Translations under genes and position numbers: made by a program
Notes under the pieces: model-generated
What the model was told of the DNA's origin: nothing
Databases searched by the model: none
What the model saw: only the letters and a program-made list of their open reading frames with translations
Assembly: GCF_034190915.1 (NCBI RefSeq)
Contig: NW_026947507.1
Coordinates: forward strand, 31,920,001-31,984,000
DNA length: 64,000 bases
Source: Cavia porcellus
Taxonomy: Eukaryota > Chordata > Mammalia > Rodentia > Caviidae
Reading direction: 5' to 3'
Shown here: piece by piece, positions 55,857 through 64,000 of the stretch
Position numbering within the stretch: the stretch's first letter is position 1
How the letters are laid out: every line of letters begins with the position of its first letter

Positions 55857-57099
55857 TGTATGTGTTACATTTTATTTATCCACTCGTCTGTTCATGAACA
55901 CTTCGGCTATGTATCTGAGCTATTGTGGATTATGCTGCAATGAACTGTACAGTCCAAGATGTTTATTTCTTTTTTTTTTCCTTTCGGGTATACCCAGAAG
56001 TGGAGTTGCTGAATCATTTGGTACTTGATTTTTCCAGTTTTAATTTTTTTAGGAAATTCCATACTATTTTCCATGTTGTGCTTATTTATTTTCTTACCAG
56101 TGGTGAGCAATGGTTTCCTTCTTCCCACATCTCTATTTACACATCCTTGATAATACTTATCTTCCAATTTTTTTACTGTAGTCACTTGACAGGTGTGAAG
56201 GAATATGTTATTGTATTTTTGATTTGCAGATTCTTGATAGTTAATGATGTTATACACTATTTAAATATATGCAGGGGACATTTGAGTGTCTTTTGTAAAA
56301 TGTTTCCTTAGCCCTTATGCTCATTTTCACATCGAATTACTTATTCCTTTGTTCTTGAGATGTCTGAATTCCTTATATGCTTTAGAAATTAGTTCCGTAT
56401 CAGATGTTCAGTTTGCTAATGCTTTCTCCCATTTTTGAGTTGTCTTTCTACACTCTGATGATTGTTTCCTTTACTGTAAAATGTTTTATAGTTTAATGTA
56501 ATTTCACTTGTTTATTTTTACCTTTGCTGCCTATATTTTGGGTCATGTACAAAAACATCATTCTCCAGACCAGTATTATATTTTCTTCTCTATGTTTTCT
56601 TCTACTTAGCTTTATAGCTCCAGGGCTTACATTTGAGTCTTTAATCAAGTTTTAGTTTATTTTTGCATGTGGTATGAGACAAAGGCCTAAGTCTATCTTT
56701 CTGCATCTGGATGTCCAGCTTTCTTAGCAGCATTTATTAAACCAACTTTGCTTTTGCTTTTATACATTTGTTATGTCTGTGTTCAAGACCAATTGAGCAT
56801 TAATTGTGAATTTATTTCTGCACATTTTATTCTGTTTCATTAGATTGTGTGTATGCTTTTATACCCATTATACTATTTTGATTGCTGCAGCTTTGTAATA
56901 TAAAGCTATGTGGTGCCTCCAGATTAGTTCTTGCTTGATTGATTTGTACATTTGGAGTCTTCTTGTTTCACACTGGTTTTTATCTTGAAAGTTACTAAGC
57001 TCTTTATCTCTTTTTTACTCTCTTGCATTCTCTTTTTCTATTCTTTCCAAAGAAATTCTCAAAATTGGAAAAGGAATTTTTTTGCATTTAAAAAATTTA

Positions 57100-58010
57100 T
57101 TTAAAGAGAAAAAGCAAAACAGAAAAAAGGGTAGAAGTAATACAGAATTTCAAAAAAAATAAACAGTAAGAAATCACTAGTTGATAAATTACATATTGTC
57201 ATCTTTCAAATAGTTGTTCAAGTTATAAAATTAAAGCACACAAAGTGGACATTCAAGGAGTGAGACTGCAAACAGTTCTGTTCAATGATCCAACAAAAAC
57301 TTAGTAATATGGTTATCTATCTTACACATTAAACATACATGCAGTTATATCCTTTAGAACACTTTCTTTTCTTCTCTTTTTTACAATAACAATTACACAT
57401 TTTGAGTTTTATTACTCCCCCAAAAAAGTTATTACTTTTATTGAAGAGAATAAAACCAAAAGTGACAAAACAAAATAGAGTAAGTCAAAACAAAAGGATG
57501 GACATAGTACATGATGTAAAAACAAAACACAAGGTGATCAGCAATGGTTACCATAATGCCTTTTGTTATCTTCAAAAAAATTGCCCATATCATCAGGTAC
57601 AATAAACTTGAACATAGTAGTACAGAAAAAAATCAATAAAAACAAAACATTGGAGACATTATAGGACTTCAAAAGAACAGTCAAACCAGAATGGTTATCA
57701 TAGTGAATCTTATTGTCTTCAAAGTAGTTGCCTATACACTCAGTCTTGGTACTATCAAACAAAACAGAATAGAGTAAAAGCAGTCAAAACAAGACAGTGA
57801 AAGCAATACAGGGTTTCAAAATCAAGTTAATAGGAAATCAAAAATGGTTACCATAATATATTTTGCAATCTTTGGAATAGCTGTCCATGCCATCAAATCT
57901 AATACAAGAAGAAAAACTGGAACAGAATGATACCAAACTAAACAGAATATTGAAAACAATAGGGATTTCAAATCATGATAAAAGATTAACAATGGTCACT
58001 GCTTTCCCTT
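57100..58010 (-). repeat. L1 3' UTR with about 150-bp tandem units
   Basis: The palindromic motif ATGGTTACCAT and close variants recur at about 57543, 57691 (ATGGTTATCAT), 57844 and 57992 (ATGGTCAC). Each is followed by a TTGT/TTGC-ATCTTC block, TAG(T/C)TG, a CATCA block and an AAAACA(G/A)-rich block, with period about 148-153 bp. More diverged units continue to about 57130 (TACAGAATTTCAAAA repeats TACAGGGTTTCAAAA at 57810). The same unit is found at 6535-7095. Confidence 0.8.
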
Positions 58011-58129
58011 TTTAGACAATTTCTTCCCTTTCACTTTCACAGGGTGCATCGTGCATTTTGCATCCCACTAACTCCTTTAGTTTTTAAATTAGGGAGGCAA
58101 CCTGCTATTCACTGAAGTGATTCTGAACC

Positions 58130-58320
58130 TTTTTACCCCTGCGTATGATCTCAAGTTCTATCCATTTACCTACAAGAGCCTCAAGATTTTTTTCTTTATA
58201 GCTGAGTATCTTTTCATTGTATCAAAGTGTCATGGTTTTCTAGCCAATCTGCAGCTAATGGGCAAGCTACCCCCACTTTTATCGATTCCCTGTCATACAG
58301 AGGATTTTTGACTTTCAGTC
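58130..58320 (-). pseudogene. L1 ORF2 C-terminal remnant
   Basis: On the minus strand the segment keeps a DWLENHDTLIQ stretch, LSYKEKNLEALVGKWIELE and a degenerate end. It is equivalent to the EWIKKQWYFYTIEYY...NKWIQLET part of the better-preserved copy at 7108-7455. It has frameshifts and stops, and it joins directly to the beginning of ORF2 near 58330. Confidence 0.7.
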
Positions 58321-58339
58321 TATAAATTCTCTTTTGGGT

Positions 58340-58450
58340 TAACTGTATTTCTTATATAGAGCATATTGATAGACCCTATCTCCTGATCCACTCTACCTGG
58401 TTTCCTTTTATTGGTGAATCGAGGCCATCTACATTAGTGATTATAGCCAA
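58340..58450 (-). pseudogene. L1 ORF2 N-terminal remnant (endonuclease start)
   Basis: Encodes, with a stop, a version of the conserved start of the L1 endonuclease domain: NVDGLDSPIKGNQVEWI followed by a SICS-EIQL segment (family pattern N-x-N-G-L-x-x-P-x-K). It breaks off before the catalytic residues that come later in the domain. Confidence 0.72.
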
Positions 58451-58589
58451 CCTTCTCTGTCCCATCTCTGCCATGTTATTTTTCTACCATTGGTTGTATA
58501 CTTTTCCCCTTCATTCCACTGTCTGCCATGTTCAGTGAGCTGCCTCAGCCGCTGTTCCTGAAACTATGGTCTTTTTTCTTTCTCTCTAG

Positions 58590-59510
58590 AATGTCCTTCA
58601 GTATTTTTGTAGGCTTGGTTTGGTGGTCATAAACTCCCCCAGTGCCTCTTTGTCACAGAAATATCTTGTTTCTCCATTAATTTTGAGAGAGAGTTTTTCA
58701 AGATACATCAGTCTGGGTTGGAGGTTATTTTCTTTCAGGACTTGGAATACTTCACTCCAAATTCTCGATTTGATGGTTTGTGTCGAGAAGTCTGCAGTGA
58801 TTCTGATGGGTTTTCCTTTATAGGTGATCTGTTTCTTTTCTCTGACAGCTTTTAATATTCTGTTCTTGAGTTGAATTTATGGGATCTTGATTATTATATG
58901 TCTGGATATAGATCTATTTTGGTTATAGCTGGAGTCCTATATGCCTCATATATCTAACATCATTTCCTTTGCCTATGCTTGGAAAATTCTCTTTAATTAT
59001 TTCTGTAAATATCATTTGTATTTCATTTGTGTTTACCCCTGCTTCTTCACTCACATTTTTTTATTCTTAAGTTATAGATTTTCTTGTCATCTTCTAGCGT
59101 TTGTATTGTTACTTCCCGGTTCCTTGTTATTTTTAAGTGATCTTTCCTTTTGTGATTGCAAGCTGCAAACTTGTCTTCAAGGTTTGATAGTATATCTTTA
59201 GTTTCTTTCAAGCAGTTTTACCACCTTTGAATGAATTTCTGGGTAATCTCTTTGAATTTGTTTCATGCATTCTAAATTTTTTCATATTCTTCATTGAAAA
59301 TGAAGCATAGAAAAATGCTCTTCTATTCTTTCATCTGTGTCTTCTTTAGAGGTGCTTAGCAATTCCTTTTTTATGTTTCTCATATCTTCTTTTACCTGTA
59401 ATAGTATTTCTGTTCTAAGTTCTTTTATAGCTTCATAGAGCTGTTTCTTTATTTCAGTTACTGTTGCTTCAAAAACCGCAGGTATATGCAACTCCTGATT
59501 TCTTCTGTGT
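58590..59510 (-). pseudogene. L1 ORF1 remnant
   Basis: L1 ORF1 encodes the trimeric RNA-binding chaperone of the L1 particle. The N-terminal part is open from 59491 to 59291 and is rich in Glu, Lys and Leu with heptad spacing (EIKKQLYEAIKELRTEILLQ), fitting the coiled coil. The middle (about 59150-58900) is the RRM region with frameshifts. The C-terminal domain is legible at about 58830-58610: a KENPSESLQTS-type block, then SEVFQVLKENN-like and LEKLSLKINGETRYF segments in shifted frames, and an LGEFMTTKPSLQK end. No intact frame remains. A normal ORF1 protein has about 300-370 residues. Confidence 0.78.
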
Positions 59511-60376
59511 TTACATCTCCTGGACCAGTACTGCTTGGGTTGGAGGCCAGAGACTGATTTTTGCTTTTTCCTCTTGTATGTTCCTGGTTTCTTCTGGACA
59601 AGTGGGTAGTGGGGTCTTCCACACTTCCTGAGTGTGTTGGTTAGGTATTTCTGCTGTTTGCTGCTTTCCCTAGTCCGCTGGTGGCCACTGGAGTATAAGC
59701 AGGGGTGGGGTATGCTGGCACCTCCCTTCTAAGCTGGTTAACCACAGGACATCTTTACAACCTTAGTGTGTACCAGGTGGATTGGGTTGGTTAGAGAAAG
59801 CTTTAGGGAAACTTTGGCAGTGGCTATTGGACCATGCAGAGAGGCGGGACTCAATCTAAGCAATTTCCACCAGTCTGTTCCTAGCTAGGAGTGGCTGAAC
59901 AAAGCTGGCTGCAGTTCTGTCTCTAGGCTTATCCTGCGCAACTCCAAAATGGTACCTGGCCAATTGCCCTCTCCTGTGGGAGGACTGAGTCCCCCATACT
60001 CACCACCAGCCTATGTAGTTCTCTGGTCTGCTGCTCCCCTCTGCCATGGCATCTCCCTACCAAGGCCTTTGGGCTTGCTAGCTGTCAGCTTCACTTTGCC
60101 TATGGTCTCTGGGTTCCAACAGTGCTTCTGGCACGGTGGTTCTGCCTCTAGTAAAAGCATCGTCAGCTACTGCCTTCTTTGGTTTAAGTTTTTCTTTTCT
60201 TTCTTTTTTTATTAATTCTCTCAGTGGGCTTCAGTTCTCACTTTAGTTTCTTTCTGGGTTGAGGGGACCCACTTCTTCTCCAAAATGCTATATTCCAACA
60301 TCTGGACTATTTCTCTCAGAGAGGATATTTACTCTGCTGCTTACTGTTCCTCCATGTTCCCAGACTCCCCAAGAAA
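59511..60376 (-). mobile_element. L1 5' UTR-like leader
   Basis: GC-richer than the surroundings, lacks long frames in the L1 direction, and precedes ORF1. It ends at GGGGAGTCTGGGAACATGGA on the minus strand, typical of an L1 5' terminus in being G-rich. An internal L1 promoter is expected here by family knowledge but no element was identified. The 88-codon frame on the opposite strand (59949-60215) is not a gene. Confidence 0.65.
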
Positions 60377-62527
60377 ATTTTTCTTTAACACTCAAAACTA
60401 TACCTGAAAACTCAGTCAACTTCAGTTAAGAAAAATAATCCTTGTCTTTAAAAAATGCTCTCCACTGCAAGAATATTACAGCCTTATTCTGAGCAAACTA
60501 ATGTTTATCAATTTTTTATAGAAATAAGACTTATTTCTATATTTTTGTATTAATATCTACTTGTATTACATTAAAATAAAAACAGAAATAAATGTATATC
60601 AAGCATTTCTTAGCTTCTAGAACATTTTCAAAATTAAATTTCTTAAGATAAAAAAGTACACAATTTGATTTCAACAAACTTTTTTTAAAAAGGCTGCTTA
60701 TAATTCATTATTCATTTTATTTAAAACATATTTTTAACTCTTTTGTCCTAAAGGTATTGTATTCTCAGGCAAGTATCTCAAAGACATGTCATTTGGCAAA
60801 CAAAGTCAGCCCTACAAAATTCCTTATCTTATAAACTTATTTTCCTTTAAAATCTTTTTTAACTTTTTGTTCTTAGACACAAAGACAGAGGAATGACATG
60901 AAATAATATATTGCTCCTTGGAGAATACCTCATTATCCATTAAACATTCATCAAGTGCTATTAAGCATTTTAAAAATGCACAAAGCTTAGCTAGTCTATA
61001 ACAAAAAAATTTGTATAATTTGTAGAACAAATATAATGAGTTGAAAATAAAGACCATACAAAAAGAAAGATAATAGCCTTGGGGAAAATGTAAAAGACTA
61101 TATGTACAATTACCTTATTTATTTCTTTAACCATCTTGTTTTGAACAGAATGGTGTTAACATAAAGCCAAGTTGCATCATAATGGAATACTGGTGTATCA
61201 AGTGCCTATAGACATTGGCAGTCTATAAGAAATCCTGGCTAGAAAACCGTTAGTATTAGAAGTGAATAGTCTTTAGCCATGAGCTTGAATGAAAGAAGTA
61301 TAATACCAGTTAGTTTTGTGTTCTAGGACAAAATGAGAAAATCAGGCAATAAAAGTATAAGATGAAAAACAAATGTAGAAGATGATAAAGAGAAGAAGAA
61401 AGGAGAAAATTGTCCTTTTGAAGACAGGACAATGTTTTCTTTTAAAAAGGTCTTTTTATCCCCAGGGTAGTTTTTGAAGTATTTTACCTCATTTCTTTTT
61501 TAATGCTGTGACATTTCATAATAATTTGCCTTAGGTTTATTTGAGGATACATTTTCCTTCAAAATCTCAAAATTGCATTAGAGTATTTTCTCTTTTCTTC
61601 TTTTTACAAATGTGTATTACTAAGACAGTAATAAGGAATAATTGAGAAAATGTAGAATTTCAGATAGCATGAAATGATGCATAGTTTTTATATATAATTA
61701 TATTCTGGGAGAAAGCCCAGATTTAAAGACAGAAAATATTCCATTTAAATCCTGCTTTGTTTCTTATTGGTGCATAGCATTTGCCAGTATCTATAGTTTT
61801 ATAGATTGTTCAGCTAAAATGGAGATCATGATATATGTATTTCAAACTTGTATTAGTGATTAAAGATGGTAGAGTAGGAGAAGATGCCTAACAAACAAAT
61901 GGAGAATGTGTTCTCAAAGAACAGTTTCGCCCTTTGCATCACTGGTTTGGTTCTTGACATTCATTCGCCCTAACCCTATAGAGTTGTATTTTACACACTT
62001 GAGTATGAAACAATTACTTTTCTAAGAAGAGGGAGGGATTTGATAGACATAAAATTATACGTAGAATCTTATTCAATGAATGATGTCTTTTGAACTATTA
62101 CTGCAAAAGTATATTTAAATGAGATATTCTGGAGTAATAAACTTTAACTGGAGATGTCTGCACTGTCTAGTCACAGCTCCACACAAATTAAATGCATGTA
62201 TATTTTAATAATTTTGTCAAATGCAAACAGTAACCTCCACTTCTATAGTAGGACATAAGCATTTTTCATCACAAGGGAAACTGTGCTTTCTCCTGGTATT
62301 CTCACTCTATAGATTAAAGTCCCTCTGCCTGAAGGATACCTTCTCCATATAATCCTGCTATACACTTTGAGCCTTAGGACTTTGGAAATGTTTATTTGCT
62401 TATGCTAATTCTCATATGAGTTTCAGTATTTATCTGAAATCCAACTCATATTTCACAACTAACAAACTGTTGTGTTCAATACCATTGATGTTATAACCCA
62501 TAATAAAATTTAGAGCCCATCTTACGC
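60377..62527. other. unassigned AT-rich stretch
   Basis: About 2.1 kb; no repeat or gene recognised. The 77-codon minus frame at 60824-61057 is AT-driven. Confidence 0.5.
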
Positions 62528-62886
62528 TGTTTTGTGCTGCTACACTAGCATACCACAAATTGGATAATCTGTAATTAAAAGAAATGTACTCACTCACAGC
62601 TCTGGATCCTGAATGTGGGAAGCCCAGGATTAAGGTCTGGCACCCGGCAAAGGCCTTCTTACTGGATGAAGGGCAAAGAGAAGGCAATAGGGAGGCAACA
62701 TCAAAGGAGGCTGAACCCCACTTTTATGAAGAATCGACTCCCAAGAAATCTCACCCCAATAACAGCATTAATTCATTCACCTTATGGCTTAGTTGCCTCT
62801 CATTAGGCTTCATGTTAAAAAACCTGTTGCACTGGAGATTGTTTACAACCTATGTTTTTGGGGGGACATAGTCAAACCACAGCAGA
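62528..62886 (-). mobile_element. MLT1/MST-type MaLR LTR
   Basis: The plus strand is the antisense of a MaLR LTR in order: TGCTGCTACACTAGCATACC, GGATAATCTGTAATTAAAAG, CTCACAGCTCTGGATCCTG, AATTCATTCACCTTATGGCTT, GTTGCCTCTCATTAGGC, TGCACTGGAGATTGTTTACA and the end TTTTGGGGGGACATAGTCAA. Frames of 63-95 codons inside it are not genes. Confidence 0.82.
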
Positions 62887-63324
62887 TGTTATTTCTTTCT
62901 GTGATGGATTTCCTACCCATTTGGTCTATTACTGGTGAAATTAATTTGTAACACACTATTCTTGACTGTGATTTTCATCCAACTGGGAACATAAGCATGA
63001 CTCTTGCTCAGGGACTTGCTTTGCATTGCCTAAGATACAGCTGAACACATGACTTGTTAGTGTGGCTCATTTGAGTGGTGCCTTCTATTGTATGGCTTGT
63101 ATAGAGGGGCTAGTCAAATTCATTTTAAAAGTCCCAAGTTTCCCAGGCCACCCAGACTCCTCAATAACTGCAAATTTCATCATCCATAATACACTTGAAT
63201 GAGTGACACACAGAACTCAGGAAGCGCTATAGTTAGTGTAGTTTTCTTATAAACTATTCAAATTAGGACCATTTCATACTGTTATGTCTCCTTGGAAAAT
63301 TAACCCATAATTATGTAATGTTCT
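62887..63324. other. unassigned non-coding stretch
   Basis: Nothing recognised. Confidence 0.45.
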
Positions 63325-63660
63325 GATGGCTACTTTTATGTGTTAACTTCACTGTTTCACAGGATGCCAAAGTATTTGATTTAACATTGTTTCTGAGTTG
63401 TACATGAGGGGATTTCTGGAAGAGGTTAGTATTTGAATTGACAGAATGAGCAAAGAGGACTGTCCATACCAGTGTGGATAGTCATTATTCAATTGCTGAA
63501 AGGCAGAATTGATTAAAAAAAAAGAATTGACTGAAGAAAGGGACCTTCCCTATCTGCCTTCTGCCTTTCTAAATGAGCTGGCCCCTCACTCTGTTCTGCT
63601 TTTGTGCAGCTTTGCCATTAGTGGTCCTGCCTGTCAAACTATCAGACAAAAACTAAAAAT
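63325..63660 (+). mobile_element. ERVL-type LTR, 5' part
   Basis: GATGGCTACTTTTATGTGTT and AACTTCACTGTTTCACAGGA resemble the start of MLT2/ERVL LTRs, followed by GAGGGGATTTCTGGAAGAGG and CTGCCTTCTGCCTTTCTAAA. Ends were not resolved, and the second half is less certain. Confidence 0.5.
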
Positions 63661-64000
63661 CGCATAAATTGGTTCATCAGGTCTCAAATAAGTCTGAAAT
63701 GCAACGGGGCAAACTACATGAAGTCTTGCAACTTTAGAATTATTTTTGACACCAGGTATGCATGCTGGGATTAGGATTGGAACTGATTTCCCAAGGCTTC
63801 TGATGACCCCACTCCCACATCTCTGCTAGGCAAAAGCCATGTGGAATTTCTCATAGGGCTGGAATCTGCACCCTGAGGCTGTCCCAGGGTAGAGACTACA
63901 GTTCTGGGGGTTCAGGGATGGCCCTGACTCCATGCATCACTATATCCCAGTCAAGGTTGAATTTTCTTTTGGTTCTACGAGCACGCAGCATTTTTTCATA
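63661..64000. other. GC-richer stretch to the window edge
   Basis: Contains CCCTGAGGCTGTCCCAGGGT and other GC-richer blocks that could be LTR or internal retroelement sequence continuing past the window. Not identified. Confidence 0.35.

Larger units (their letters stand above)
55290..57045 (-). mobile_element. old L1M element, 3' half
   Basis: The plus strand follows the antisense of an L1MA/L1MB-type element closely and in order: TTTTATTGAAATATAATTAT, GATTTGATGTCTTGATATAC, TTGGCTTATTTCACTTAACA, TAAATAGTATTCCATTCTGT, TACCCAGAAGTGGAGTTGCT, GATTTGCAGATTCTTGATAG, CAGATGTTCAGTTTGCTAAT, AATGTTTTATAGTTTAATGT, GGATGTCCAGCTTTCTTAGC and GATTGCTGCAGCTTTGTAAT. The frames of 116 and 128 codons at 55907-56311 lie in this repeat. 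It contains two GT microsatellites. It ends where the next L1 begins. Confidence 0.93.
57050..60376 (-). mobile_element. internally deleted L1 with 5' end, ORF1 remnants and repeat-bearing 3' UTR
   Basis: One L1 on the minus strand. From its 5' side it has a GC-richer leader (60376 to about 59520) that begins GGGGAGTCTGGGAACATGGA, ORF1 remnants (about 59510-58590), and the first part of ORF2 (about 58450-58340, with AITNVDGLDSPIKGNQ-like coding). It then passes directly to the last part of ORF2 (about 58320-58130) and the 3' UTR (about 58110-57060). About 3 kb of ORF2, including the RT domain, is absent. The target duplication was not found. Its left side touches the older L1M, into which it probably inserted. 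Confidence 0.82.

Noticed and set aside
55925..56311. 128-codon plus-strand frame and a 116-codon frame opposite
   Set aside because: Both lie in the non-coding strand or decayed 3' region of an L1M element.
59949..60215. 88-codon proline-rich plus-strand frame
   Set aside because: Antisense to the GC-richer leader of an L1; composition explains the open frame.
1..64000. CRISPR arrays, operons, prophage or bacterial gene clusters
   Set aside because: No regularly spaced repeats of that kind and no bacterial gene density. All repeats are mammalian retroposons, LTRs, DNA elements or microsatellites.

Overview
The window looks like nuclear DNA from a placental mammal, and specifically a rodent. 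It is AT-rich, has no coding gene that I can support, and is full of interspersed repeats. The rodent call rests on 7SL-derived B1 SINEs, ID-like tRNA-Ala-type SINEs, and dimers in which a B1 half is followed by an ID-like half (B1-dID). I saw no B2 or B4 elements, which argues against mouse, rat and hamster. A squirrel-, beaver- or dormouse-type (non-muroid) rodent fits best, but this is inference. No open reading frame longer than 150 codons occurs, and the longest ones lie inside repeats. The window is therefore intergenic or deep intronic sequence.

Layout. 1-6.5 kb: mostly unassigned DNA with a MaLR LTR, a B1-dID, an ERV-like LTR, an L1 3' tail and a GATA/GA microsatellite. 6.5-9.15 kb: one L1 insertion with its 5' half inverted, bounded by a 16-bp target-site duplication. 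9.15-16.3 kb: unassigned DNA with B1-dIDs and two pieces of a Tigger-type DNA transposon. 16.3-22.9 kb: a solo LTR, a 188-bp palindromic MITE, an old L1, a second solo LTR, an ERVL-type LTR split by a young ID element, and a 44-bp tandem repeat. 23-40 kb: very AT-rich DNA with scattered MIR, MER5, B1, MaLR and one short L1 insertion with a clean target-site duplication. 40.4-43 kb: an LTR-internal-LTR MaLR element with a B1 inside its first LTR. 45.3-50.8 kb: a cluster of L1 fragments with nested B1 and ID elements. 51.1-51.9 kb: a nuclear copy of mitochondrial DNA (COX2, tRNA-Asp, tRNA-Ser(UCN), end of COX1). 55.3-60.4 kb: an old L1M followed by an internally deleted L1 that keeps its probable 5' end, ORF1 remnants and a repeat-bearing 3' UTR. 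60.4-64 kb: unassigned DNA with a MaLR LTR and an ERVL-type LTR.

No genes work together here; what can be read is insertion history. The most informative items are the twin-primed L1, the mitochondrial insert, the ~145-150-bp tandem units shared by several L1 3' UTRs, the palindromic MITE, and several insertions whose boundaries are fixed by exact duplications. Repeat family names come from memory of consensus sequences, not from a database search.
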